From positions 56,309-120,308 of the forward strand of contig DATHMK010000031.1 in NCBI GenBank assembly GCA_035487155.1: DNA of 64,000 nucleotides, written 5' to 3'. Below the pieces are notes generated by a model. It was not told the DNA's origin. It searched no databases and was given only the letters and a program-made list of their open reading frames with translations. Both the position numbers and the translations under genes were made by a program. Shown here in pieces: positions 8,386 through 16,568 of the stretch (the stretch's first letter is position 1; the number at the start of each line of letters is the position of its first letter). The stretch comes from DAIDKA01 sp035487155. Lineage in GTDB: Bacteria; Pseudomonadota; Gammaproteobacteria; Steroidobacterales; Steroidobacteraceae.

Positions 8386-8684
8386 CTTCGGCGCAGGACA
8401 ATTCCTACAACGCCGCCGTGGCACCGCTCGTGGTGCCCGCGGCCTCAGCCGGAAGGATAGTTGCTTAGGTTAAATCTTCAGTCCCCTGATATGCCTGCCG
8501 GCGGCTATCTTTCGCTGTGCTGACAGCGCTCTGTCGCCAATCGGTGACAATCCCCAACAAAGCGCATCATTTGTTTGAAGTGCGTCAACCATATCCAGGG
8601 TCATTCGCTTCTGACTCCCATTGCCAGGTCTGATTACGCGAGCGCTTCGCGTAACAGCAGTGTATCTATCAAAGGGAGACAGGC
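8386..8684. other. Intergenic region of 299 bases ahead of the DUF4382-like gene
   Basis: No credible gene. A stem with GGCACC/GGTGCC arms at 8420-8437 has no following T-run, so it is at most a weak terminator for the small gene upstream. The region is AT-richer than its neighbours around 8455-8600, which fits a promoter for the lipoprotein gene at 8685. I cannot single out a convincing -35/-10 pair. Confidence 0.5.
8634..8654. promoter_or_regulatory. 21-bp palindrome, possible operator
   Basis: TTACGCGA at 8634-8641 and TCGCGTAA at 8647-8654 form a perfect 8-bp inverted repeat around a 5-base centre. It ends 30 bases before the ATG of the DUF4382-like gene, in the likely leader or promoter. 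The size fits a dimeric HTH repressor site; a short mRNA hairpin near the ribosome site is the alternative. Confidence 0.5.
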
Positions 8685-10661
8685 ATGGATACCAGGAAGC
8701 TCAACTATGCCGTTTGCGCAGCAATTGTTGCCGCACTGACGGCCTGCGGTGGCGGTTCTTCAGGCTCTTCAGGATCGCTGGGTGCGGGTGGCAGCGGTGG
8801 CAGCACCGCCCAAACCGCGAACGTGCCGATGGTGATCAGCGATGCATCCTCGGATGATTGGGCGACCATCGGCGTGAAGGTATTGAGCATTGCGCTGATC
8901 CCGCAAGGTGGCGGCAGCAATGTCACGGTATATACCGCGCCCGCTGCTGCGCCGTTCGTGAATCTCGAACAGCTCGACCAGCTGGGTGAAATCCTCGGCA
9001 ATGCCACCGTTCCGGTCGGCACCTACACCGGTGCCGTCATCACGGTGAGCGGCAACCCGGGCGACGTGCTGCTCACGGCATCAGCCGATCCGGAAGTGGG
9101 CTTCGCGCTGAACGCCGGCACGGTGGTGTCCACGGCCAACATTCATGTGGTGAATACCCAGGGCAGCGGCTCAAATCTGACCGTCCCGGTCACAGTGAAT
9201 TTCGTGTCCCCGCTGGTCGTCAGCACCACCGCCACCTCGGCGCTGGACCTGGAATTCGATCTGTCCCATCCGGCGTTCATCATTGGCCATAACCCGCCAA
9301 GCGCCACCGCCACCCAGTGGGCGATCAACTTCAATGGTCCGATACGGCATCATCCGCTGGCTGACCTGCGCCGCCTGGTGCTGCGCCACACCTATGGCAC
9401 CGTCACGGGAATCTCCACCGACAATAGCTCGATCATCATCGACAAGGATTTCCCGACGCTGCCCGCAATCTCCCCGGAAACCGAGGTCACCGGCACGCAG
9501 ACACTGACGATCCAGGCAGACGCGACCAATGGCACGCTGTTCTACGATCTGGATGCCAAGACCACCACCACGATCATGAACTTCTCCAGCGAAACCAGCT
9601 TGAGCGGCAAGTATGTGCGCATCGCCGCGCGCTACCAGGTGGACGGCACGCTGGTGGCCACCCGCATCTGGGCCAGCAGCACCTTCAACAACGTCTGGGT
9701 GAGCCCCGAAGGCCATGTCCTGAACGTCAATCCCAACACCGACATCATCACCGTCACCAACGAGTCGGGTGTCGGGGTGCCATTGACGGTGAACTCGAGC
9801 ACCCAGTTCTTCTTCCGCCAACCCTGGAATGCGACGGCCGATGCCACCCCGATCGGCACCGGGACCGGATTTCTCACCAACCAGGACATCGTGCGCGGTT
9901 TCAAGGTGCACGCCAGCGTCGTGGACCCGCTCGCGGTGCCGCTGGTCGCCCAGTCCATCGACATCGAAACCGCCGAGTACTCGGGCACGATCTCCGCGCC
10001 GAGCGCCAGCGGCTTCACCTACACGCACGACTTTGTGCGCACCATTGATGACTACACTGTCACGCTGCCCTATATCGCCGCGGCGACCGCCAACGGCAAC
10101 GATCCGCTCAGCGCCGACGCCATCACGGGCTACAAGTGGTGGAACTTCGCCTACCCGACCGTGGTTGATTCCGGGGCCAATGCGGTGAGCGACTTTGTGT
10201 CGGCCACCAACGGTACCGCCAGTTTCGGCGGCACGGCCGGCGCGATCGTGCCCTGGGGCGTGAGCTACGTGTTATGGGCCGACCCGGCCAATGCCACCGG
10301 CTGGAGCGCGGCCGCCTCGATTCTTGAACCCACGCCACTGCCGGTCGCAACGGTGGCCAGCGTCCCCACCGCCGGCGCGAGCGCCGACACCTTCACCGTC
10401 ACGGCGGCCAATGGCGCCAATCCGGTGACCGTCAATGCCGGCACGGTGAAGGGCTCGGCCACCTTGGTGTACCAGGTGGACGTGAATGGTGGCGTGGTGA
10501 CGGTGAGCCCGATCGATCTCACCAGCGCGACCGGTCAGACGACATTCACCGGCATCCCCAGCGGCACCAAAATGCTGGTGTCGGGCGTGCCGCAGCCTGA
10601 TGGCTCGGTCAAGGCCTATGTGATCACCTACTTCAGCGGCACCACACCGATGATGCCCTGA
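8685..10661 (+). CDS. Large DUF4382-like lipoprotein
   Basis: A 658-residue putative lipoprotein with a lipobox LTAC (Cys21) followed by a Gly/Ser-rich linker. The first 150 or so residues (VPMVISDASSDDWATIGVKVLSI, then PVGTYTGAVITV) resemble DUF4382. The middle (GTVTGISTDNSSIIID, GHVLNVNPNTDIITV) shows repeated small beta modules like those of the DUF5666 type. The protein is rich in Thr, Val and Ala and lacks catalytic signatures. A strong AAAGGGAGA ribosome site precedes the ATG. It should sit on the outer membrane or outer periplasmic face. It converges with the desaturase gene. The function is unknown. Confidence 0.75.
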   Translation: MDTRKLNYAVCAAIVAALTACGGGSSGSSGSLGAGGSGGSTAQTANVPMVISDASSDDWATIGVKVLSIALIPQGGGSNVTVYTAPAAAPFVNLEQLDQLGEILGNATVPVGTYTGAVITVSGNPGDVLLTASADPEVGFALNAGTVVSTANIHVVNTQGSGSNLTVPVTVNFVSPLVVSTTATSALDLEFDLSHPAFIIGHNPPSATATQWAINFNGPIRHHPLADLRRLVLRHTYGTVTGISTDNSSIIIDKDFPTLPAISPETEVTGTQTLTIQADATNGTLFYDLDAKTTTTIMNFSSETSLSGKYVRIAARYQVDGTLVATRIWASSTFNNVWVSPEGHVLNVNPNTDIITVTNESGVGVPLTVNSSTQFFFRQPWNATADATPIGTGTGFLTNQDIVRGFKVHASVVDPLAVPLVAQSIDIETAEYSGTISAPSASGFTYTHDFVRTIDDYTVTLPYIAAATANGNDPLSADAITGYKWWNFAYPTVVDSGANAVSDFVSATNGTASFGGTAGAIVPWGVSYVLWADPANATGWSAAASILEPTPLPVATVASVPTAGASADTFTVTAANGANPVTVNAGTVKGSATLVYQVDVNGGVVTVSPIDLTSATGQTTFTGIPSGTKMLVSGVPQPDGSVKAYVITYFSGTTPMMP

Positions 10662-10682
10662 AGCAGCAGCGGCGAGAAACCG

Positions 10683-10706
10683 GCGGCAGACAGTCAGCTC
10701 TGCCGC
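10683..10706. terminator. Hairpin between convergent genes
   Basis: GCGGCAGA at 10683-10690 pairs with TCTGCCGC at 10699-10706 (8 bp, 8-base loop), lying between the DUF4382-like stop and just into the desaturase 3' end. There is no T-run on either side, so intrinsic termination is doubtful. Confidence 0.3.
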
Positions 10707-11752
10707 TGGTACTCGGCCAGGGTGATGATCCGCTCGGCACGCATATCCCACAGAATGCACCGCATGGCGGCGCACACTTCCGAGAGCTTCACCCGCGCCA
10801 CTTCCGGAAACAGGTGCTGGTACTCGTTGTGGCAGGCGACCAGGTGGTAGCTGGGAATGCTGGAGGACAGGTGATGGATATGGTGATAGCCGATGTTGGC
10901 CGTGAAGAAGTTCAGCCAGCCGGGCAGCACCAGAAAACTCGTGCCATGGATGGCGCCGGAATCGTAGTCCCAGGCGTCGCATCCGGTGGCGTAGGAATGT
11001 TCGAAATTATGCTGCACCGTGAACAGCACGATGCCCAGGCCGCCGGCGATCGAGACGGTCAGCAGGTAGATGGTAAAGAACAGTGCCGCACCGCAATACC
11101 AGCACATCAGGGCCCAGGCGCTCAGCAGCACCAGGTTGTTCCACAGCATGTGCCGATACTCTCTGGAATTCTTCCAGAACCGGGTCTGGTAACTCGCCGA
11201 CAGTTCGCGCACTGACAGCCCTGAGCCGTGGATCTTGCCGCGGATGACATGCGCCCACAGTCCCAGGGTGCCCCGGATCCAGGTCAGGCGCGGATTGAGA
11301 ATCAGGTAGATGAAACCGGCCAGCGGCGCCGCGACGATGCTGCATTTTTGCCGGTAAAAGCGTTGTTTGCCGGCACTGAGCGCGGCGTATTCGTCCACTG
11401 ACAATGTTGCGTACGGCCCACGGTAGCGCTCCCAATTGCCGTTATGCGCATGGTGGTAGTTGTGGTGCTGTGCCCACACGTACTGCGGCATGCCCGACAG
11501 TACGCCCAGGATGAATCCGACCCAGCGATTCAGCGCGATGCTGCGGAACAGACTGCGATGCCCACACTCGTGCATCAGCGCGAACACGCGCAGCGTGAAC
11601 AGAATGAGCAGCGGCAGCGCGGCGAGCACGAACCAGTAGGAGACGCGCCCGAAGAACACTGCAATCCCCCACAGCAATGCCAGGGGCACCAAGGTCAGAA
11701 GCACCTCGAAAACCCCCTGGATGTCATCGGACTTGGCATAGCGTCCGATCAT
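10694..11752 (-). CDS. Membrane fatty acid desaturase
   Basis: A 352-residue integral membrane di-iron desaturase. The three histidine boxes are present: HECGH, HHNYHHAH and YHHIHH, spaced as in acyl desaturases, with four hydrophobic segments between them. It would introduce a double bond into membrane acyl chains or a related lipid; the substrate cannot be read from sequence, and carotenoid or sphingolipid-type hydroxylases are alternatives. It lies 238 bases downstream of the dioxygenase gene on the same strand, with its own likely promoter, so it is probably regulated separately from the IclR-linked operon. Confidence 0.88.
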   Translation of the reverse strand: MIGRYAKSDDIQGVFEVLLTLVPLALLWGIAVFFGRVSYWFVLAALPLLILFTLRVFALMHECGHRSLFRSIALNRWVGFILGVLSGMPQYVWAQHHNYHHAHNGNWERYRGPYATLSVDEYAALSAGKQRFYRQKCSIVAAPLAGFIYLILNPRLTWIRGTLGLWAHVIRGKIHGSGLSVRELSASYQTRFWKNSREYRHMLWNNLVLLSAWALMCWYCGAALFFTIYLLTVSIAGGLGIVLFTVQHNFEHSYATGCDAWDYDSGAIHGTSFLVLPGWLNFFTANIGYHHIHHLSSSIPSYHLVACHNEYQHLFPEVARVKLSEVCAAMRCILWDMRAERIITLAEYQRQS

Positions 11753-11990
11753 TCCCTGCTTCTGCTGCTTGATGCACTCGATCAGCGTTGTGATTGAGCG
11801 TCCCCCATGGCGGATCTATCGGGCAGTTCGAATAGCGCGGACGTCTTTATTGTTGCTTTCGCCGAGCTACGAGCGCGCAGTGTACCATAGCGTACATAAG
11901 GATTCTTGCGCGCCGTCACGTTATCGGAATATTTGGCATAGGTTCACGAGCCGCATCTTAGCGGTTACGCGGCCAAGCGACGCGAATGAA
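11753..11990. other. Intergenic region upstream of the desaturase gene
   Basis: 238 bases with no gene. On the minus strand it carries the likely desaturase promoter and the TGTAC palindrome listed separately. No terminator with a T-run is seen for the dioxygenase operon that ends at 11991. Confidence 0.5.
11879..11896 (-). promoter_or_regulatory. Candidate desaturase promoter overlapped by a TGTAC palindrome
   Basis: Reading the minus strand, TGGTACACT gives an extended -10 (TACACT = 11879-11884). It overlaps an inverted repeat, TGTAC-N6-GTACA, at 11881-11896, which includes AGCGTACA. As I recall, the TetR-type regulators FabR and DesT of unsaturated fatty acid synthesis use palindromes containing AGCGTACA. 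A repressor on this site would block the promoter. No good -35 is seen. The regulator identity is inference. Confidence 0.4.
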
Positions 11991-12860
11991 TTACGGCGGG
12001 CCCGCCGGCCGCAGCCGAAAATCGTAGTTGACCGTGTAAAACGGCACTTCCACACGCTCACCGTCCGGACCCGTGCCCGGCGGGTGCCGGTCAAATTGCG
12101 CCACCAGCGACTCCTTCATGCCGAATACCGCATCGGAATCCAGGTATTGGCTGCCGGCCACGAACAGGTGCGTGGTCACCGGCCGATGGTTCTGGGCCGA
12201 GACAATCATGTGAATATGGCCGGGCCGATAGGGGTGGCGCCCCATCTTGCGCAGCATTCGGCCCACCGGACCATCGGTCGGCACCGGGTAAAACGTCGGG
12301 CGGATGGAGCGGAACCAGTAACGGCCCTGGGCATCGGTGCGGATCCGGCCGCGCGCCTTCATGCCCGTCTCCCCGGGGATCTGCATGTCGTAGTCACCGT
12401 CACCGTCGCCGGACCAGATATCCAGCAGCGCGTTCTCCAGCGGCCGGCCATCGGCGCTGAGCACCCGCCCGGAATAAAACGCCGGCTCACCCTTGACGCC
12501 CACGGCCAGATTGCTGCCGCGCGGCAGATCCGGCGCGCCCTCCCAGTAAAAAGGGCCCAGAACCGTTGATTCGGCGCTGCCCTGCTCGGCGGGATGGTTG
12601 AGCGTTATGACCAGTACCGACACGCCCAGGGTGTCCGAGAGCAGGATGAATTCCTGGCGCTTCTCGGTGCAGGTCTTACCCACGTCGGTGAGGAACTGAA
12701 TCGCGCCGATCCATTCCTCTTCGGTCAATCTCACGTCGCGGACGAAGTCATGAAGGTGCGTGACCAGGGACGTCATGACCTTCTTGAAGCGTGGATCGTC
12801 GCTTTGGGAAAGGCGCTCGATCACGGCTTGAGTGATGCTCTTCTCATTGAACTCGCGCAT
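11991..12860 (-). CDS. Intradiol ring-cleavage dioxygenase (hydroxyquinol/catechol 1,2-dioxygenase type)
   Basis: A 289-residue Fe(III) dioxygenase that cuts catechol-type rings between the two hydroxyls. The N-terminal helical dimerisation domain (about 1-100, ending ESTVLGPFY) precedes the catalytic beta domain. Iron ligands are visible: Tyr157 (DGDYD), Tyr191 (FYPVP), His215 and His217 (RPGHIHM). TDGPVG after the second Tyr and the RHPYRPGHIH context look closest to hydroxyquinol 1,2-dioxygenases. It is the last gene of the IclR-linked operon, 21 bases after the MetE-like gene. No maleylacetate reductase or muconate cycloisomerase accompanies it, so its true substrate is open. Confidence 0.9.
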   Translation of the reverse strand: MREFNEKSITQAVIERLSQSDDPRFKKVMTSLVTHLHDFVRDVRLTEEEWIGAIQFLTDVGKTCTEKRQEFILLSDTLGVSVLVITLNHPAEQGSAESTVLGPFYWEGAPDLPRGSNLAVGVKGEPAFYSGRVLSADGRPLENALLDIWSGDGDGDYDMQIPGETGMKARGRIRTDAQGRYWFRSIRPTFYPVPTDGPVGRMLRKMGRHPYRPGHIHMIVSAQNHRPVTTHLFVAGSQYLDSDAVFGMKESLVAQFDRHPPGTGPDGERVEVPFYTVNYDFRLRPAGPP

Positions 12861-12881
12861 ATCCCCCTCCTCCGGCGCCTC

Positions 12882-14027
12882 TCAGCGCCACAGCCGGCTC
12901 GAGGCGATCTGCGCCCCTTCCACCAGCGATCGCAGTTTCAGATAGGCGATGTCCGGCTCCACCGGCCCGAAACCGGCGAAGGTCCCGAATCCACAGTCGG
13001 TACCGGCAATCACCCGCTCGCGCCCGACCACCTGGGCGAATCGTTCGATGCGCTCGGCGACCAGCCGCGGATGCTCGATGTAGTTGGTGGTGGTCGCCAG
13101 CAGGCCGGGAATCATGATCTTGTCATCCGGAATCCTGATCTGGCTGAACACCGACCATTCGTGCGCATGGCGCGGATTGGCGGCCTCGAACAGCAGGCCC
13201 TGCGGCTTGGCCTTGATCACCACCGGCAGCAGGCGCTCCAGGGCAATATCGTGATGATGCGGCCCCTCGTAGTTGCCCCAGCACACATGCATCCGCACCC
13301 GGTCCGCCGGCACATTGCGCAGCGCATGATTCAGCACCTCGATGTGGCGCGCGGCGAGCACCTCGAATTCCTCGAGCGTGCGGTCGCGGTACATGGTGTG
13401 CCGACCCATGGCGAGGTCCGGCGCGTCGATCTGCAGGATGATGCCGGAGCGCACGATGGCCTCGTACTCGACGGCCAGCGCATCGGCCAGGGCCTCCAGA
13501 TACGCATCCTGGGTGGGATAGAAGTCATTCGGCTGGAACAGCGCAATCACTCCCGGGGACGCCGAATTCATGAAGGCGCCGTGAGGCTTCACCGTGGCGA
13601 CCGCGGCGTTGAGGTTGGCAATGTCGGTCTGAAGCGGCCGCAGGGTCTTCACCGCCACCGGTCCGACGCAGCGCGGGCGCCGGTACTTGGCGGTCGAGCC
13701 GCGCTCGGCGAGCTTGCGCAGCAAGGCCGGAAACTCCACCAGATCCTGACCCGGCTGGCGCGGCGAATCCCCGTCAAAGCCTGAGCAGCGATCGGCGATG
13801 TAGGTGGCATAGCTGATCTTGCTCATCTCGCCATCGCTGACCAGGTCGATGCCGACTTTTTTCTGATGACTGACCACCTCGGTGACCGCCGCGGCGATCA
13901 CCGCATCGTCCCGGGCCAGGTCGCGCTGCGCATCGGTCTCGCGCCCGAACACCACGTCTGTCACCGCCTGGCTGCGCGGCAGACTGCCCACATGGGTCGT
14001 CAGAATCCGGTCGATTCGGCTGCTCAT
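12882..14027 (-). CDS. MetE C-terminal-like zinc methyltransferase-family protein
   Basis: A 381-residue protein of the cobalamin-independent methionine synthase C-terminal (UROD/MetE-like) family. The N-terminus has THVGSLPRS and the zinc site is complete by comparison with MetE: His247 and Cys249 (MHVCWGNY), Glu281 (LLFEAANPRH) and Cys345 (GTDCGFGTF). Real MetE is about twice as long, so this is a stand-alone catalytic domain. Such proteins can move methyl or alkyl groups between a small molecule and a thiol. In an aromatic-degradation operon, demethylation or handling of a thiol adduct is a reasonable guess. It follows the VOC gene by 15 bases. Confidence 0.85.
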   Translation of the reverse strand: MSSRIDRILTTHVGSLPRSQAVTDVVFGRETDAQRDLARDDAVIAAAVTEVVSHQKKVGIDLVSDGEMSKISYATYIADRCSGFDGDSPRQPGQDLVEFPALLRKLAERGSTAKYRRPRCVGPVAVKTLRPLQTDIANLNAAVATVKPHGAFMNSASPGVIALFQPNDFYPTQDAYLEALADALAVEYEAIVRSGIILQIDAPDLAMGRHTMYRDRTLEEFEVLAARHIEVLNHALRNVPADRVRMHVCWGNYEGPHHHDIALERLLPVVIKAKPQGLLFEAANPRHAHEWSVFSQIRIPDDKIMIPGLLATTTNYIEHPRLVAERIERFAQVVGRERVIAGTDCGFGTFAGFGPVEPDIAYLKLRSLVEGAQIASSRLWR

Positions 14028-14042
14028 CTACACCGTACCCCT

Positions 14043-14579
14043 TCAGGCCGAACGATAGGTATTGTTGGAATGGTGGTCACCGGCCAGCCAGCGCTTCAAT
14101 TCCTGGTGCGCATCGGCACGCCGGTCCTGGTTGATCTGCGCGACCTGCGGCGCATCCAGCGTGAACTCCAGGACCAACCCGTTCGGATCGTTGACGTATA
14201 CCGAGCGGCAGTAGCCGTGCTCGAGCACATAGGTGTCCGGTGGCTTGATGCCCGCCTTCGCGATACGCGCTTCGATGCCGGCCTGGGTTTCGGCATCCAC
14301 CTGCAGGGCAATGTGATGAAACGGCGACTGCGGCATCTTCGGGCCGAACTCGGCCTGATCCGCGGCATCGGCGAACTGGAAGAACGCCAGCGCTCCGCCA
14401 TCGCCGATGCCGTAGAAGGTGTGCACATAGGTGCGTTCCTTGCCGAACAGCATGTCGGTTTCGCACCAGGTCGCGGTCAGCGGCAGGCCGATGACCTCCT
14501 CGTAGAACTGTCGCGTCTTTTCCTGGTCCTTGGTCACATACGCGGTGTGATGAAGACGCGCCGGAAGCTTGTTCACCAT
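14043..14579 (-). CDS. VOC family protein (glyoxalase/extradiol dioxygenase fold)
   Basis: A 178-residue vicinal-oxygen-chelate protein with two beta-alpha-beta-beta-beta modules. Probable metal ligands are His11 (LHHTAYV), His89 (FHHIALQV) and Glu138 (GLVLEF), as in glyoxalases and extradiol dioxygenases. The ATG at 14579 is chosen because AGGAGG lies just upstream and the CoA transferase stop is three bases away. It could be an extradiol dioxygenase, an isomerase or a lyase for the ring-fission product; sequence alone does not decide. It is the third gene of the IclR-linked operon. Confidence 0.85.
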   Translation of the reverse strand: MVNKLPARLHHTAYVTKDQEKTRQFYEEVIGLPLTATWCETDMLFGKERTYVHTFYGIGDGGALAFFQFADAADQAEFGPKMPQSPFHHIALQVDAETQAGIEARIAKAGIKPPDTYVLEHGYCRSVYVNDPNGLVLEFTLDAPQVAQINQDRRADAHQELKRWLAGDHHSNNTYRSA

Positions 14580-14581
14580 GG

Positions 14582-15736
14582 TTATCCTCCTATATCCGGC
14601 CATGCCGTATTGCGGGCCAGGGCGGCGCGGATCGCATCGCCATGCTGGTCCAGCAAGGGTGCCGGATTGACTGACTTGGCACGATTGCCGTCAAAGCGCA
14701 CCGCCGGCCGTACCGCCTCGGTCGCAGTATGCGGCGAGTCAATGGGTACAACAACGCCCAGGTGTTTTACCTGCGGGTCATCGACGACCTCATTGATGCG
14801 GTTCACGGCGGCATGCGGCACGTCGGCGGCGCGCAGCCGCTGCTCCCAATACGCCAGCGGCTGGCGCGAGAACCGGGCATCCAGTTCCAGGCGCAGGGCA
14901 TCGTACTCGGCGATGCGGCGCTCGCGCGGGTTGAAGCGCGGATCGGCTCCCAGCTCCGGGGACTCCAGCGCAGCGACCAGTCCGGTCCAGAATTTCTCCA
15001 GCGAGGACAGATGGATGGCGATCAGCCTGTCATCCCCGGTGCGCAGGATGTAGGCCTGCGCCAGGCGCGGCCGATCCGCCGAGGTCGGCGCCTCGCCCAG
15101 GGCAAAGAAGGCGGCGAACGGCTCGATGGCAAAATGCGCCATGGCCTCGAGCATCGAAATCTCCACCAGACCCCCGGCACCGGTGCGACCGCGGCGTACC
15201 AGCGCGGCGAGGATGCCCTGCGCGGCATACATGCCGGTGATGGCGTCGGCCAGGGCCGGACCCAGAAACTGTGGCCGGCGATAGTCCACGACCACGCTGA
15301 GGAAACCGCTCAGGGCCTGGGCCACCGAGTCGTAGCTGGGCCGGTCGGCATAGGGGCCGGTGGCGCCGAAGCCGCTGATGGAACAGTAGACCAGTCGCGG
15401 ATTGATTTTCAGCAGCTGCTCGGCGCCAGCCCCGATGCGCTCCGCCGCGCCGGGACGGAAGTTCTGGATGTAAACATCCGCCTCGCGGATCAGCGTCGCG
15501 AACAGTTCGCTGTCACCGGGCTGCTTCATGTTCAGCGCCAGGCTGCGCTTGTTGCGGTTGTAGGCCTGGAAATGCGGCGAGTATTGCCCGCCCTGATAGG
15601 TACGGTAGGGATCACCGTCGGGACTTTCGACCTTGATGACATCCGCGCCCAGGTCGGCCAGCAACATGCCGCAGCACGGACCGGTGATGAAGGTTCCTTG
15701 CTCGACAATGCGGATTCCGGTCAGTGCGGATTGCAT
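14582..15736 (-). CDS. CaiB/BaiF family CoA transferase
   Basis: A 384-residue class III CoA transferase. The N-terminus (TGIRIVEQGTFITGPCCGMLLADLGADVIKVE) is typical, and the catalytic Asp is Asp164 in LADAITGMYAAQG. These enzymes pass CoA from one carboxylate to another through an Asp-acyl intermediate. Here it could activate a di- or tricarboxylate from ring cleavage. Its ATG overlaps the stop of the citryl-CoA lyase-like gene (ATGA), implying coupled translation and related roles: form a CoA thioester, then split it. Confidence 0.92.
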   Translation of the reverse strand: MQSALTGIRIVEQGTFITGPCCGMLLADLGADVIKVESPDGDPYRTYQGGQYSPHFQAYNRNKRSLALNMKQPGDSELFATLIREADVYIQNFRPGAAERIGAGAEQLLKINPRLVYCSISGFGATGPYADRPSYDSVAQALSGFLSVVVDYRRPQFLGPALADAITGMYAAQGILAALVRRGRTGAGGLVEISMLEAMAHFAIEPFAAFFALGEAPTSADRPRLAQAYILRTGDDRLIAIHLSSLEKFWTGLVAALESPELGADPRFNPRERRIAEYDALRLELDARFSRQPLAYWEQRLRAADVPHAAVNRINEVVDDPQVKHLGVVVPIDSPHTATEAVRPAVRFDGNRAKSVNPAPLLDQHGDAIRAALARNTAWPDIGG

Positions 15737-16554
15737 CAGCCTTCCTCGTTGGGCACAAAGCCCGGTGGCACCGGCCCATCGTAGGTGATGGCACGCGCGG
15801 CGGCGTCCGACATCACAAAACCGATGCCGCGCTGCTGTTCCTCGAGCAGGTGCCCGACCAGACCTGCGGTGCGCGCCAGCAGCGGCACGCCCTTCAGGGC
15901 CAGCAGCGGATAACCGGCGTCCAGGAGCACCGCTGGAATGGCGCCGGAGACATTCAGCGCCAGGGTTCTTCCGACCACCTCGGGCAGCAGCTGCTCGATG
16001 TGTGTGGCGATCTGCTCATGCAAGCCGGCGGTGCCGGCTTCGGCCGCCACCGCAAACAGCCGCAGGGCGCGCGGGTCACGGCCCTTGTGCAGGGGATGGC
16101 CGAAGCCCGGAATGGCGCGCTTGGCGGCGCGGTACTCGCGAATGACCTCCAGGGCGGCCGCGCGCAGGCCGGTACCCGCGGCACTGCGCGCCTGAACTTC
16201 CGCAAACAGCCGCCCTGCCGCCTCGGAGGATCCCAGCACCACCGAGCCGCAGCCGAGGATGCCGGCCGCCACGGCACCCTGCAGCGCCTCAGGCGCCGCC
16301 GCCAGGGTCATGCGCGCCGCCTGCACGCTCGGCACCATGCCGTGCTCGGCAATCGCCACCAGCGTCGCATCCAGGATCCGCCGCTGGGCGGGCGATGGCA
16401 GCGCACCGGTCAGCAGCAGCCAGAAATGCTCGGTGAAGCTGATCGAGCCGACGAGTTCTGCCGCGAGGTCATGGCCGCGCACCAGGATGGTGTCGGGGTT
16501 GGAGGTGGAGATCGCGGAACTGCGTTGGTCCTGGCGGCCGATTTTCACTTTCAC
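15736..16554 (-). CDS. Citryl-CoA lyase-like (citrate synthase superfamily) protein
   Basis: A 272-residue short member of the citrate synthase superfamily, much smaller than citrate synthase (about 430) and in the size range of stand-alone citryl-CoA lyases. Active-site patterns are AEHGMVPS (His71) and GFGHPLHK (His153), matching the two histidines of citrate synthase. The family breaks or makes the bond between acetyl-CoA and a 2-oxo acid. With the coupled CoA transferase it would cleave a citryl-CoA-like thioester, releasing acetyl-CoA. It is the first gene of the operon, 84 bases from the divergent IclR regulator. Confidence 0.85.
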   Translation of the reverse strand: MKVKIGRQDQRSSAISTSNPDTILVRGHDLAAELVGSISFTEHFWLLLTGALPSPAQRRILDATLVAIAEHGMVPSVQAARMTLAAAPEALQGAVAAGILGCGSVVLGSSEAAGRLFAEVQARSAAGTGLRAAALEVIREYRAAKRAIPGFGHPLHKGRDPRALRLFAVAAEAGTAGLHEQIATHIEQLLPEVVGRTLALNVSGAIPAVLLDAGYPLLALKGVPLLARTAGLVGHLLEEQQRGIGFVMSDAAARAITYDGPVPPGFVPNEEG

Positions 16555-16568
16555 CCTCGGTGTGTTAT

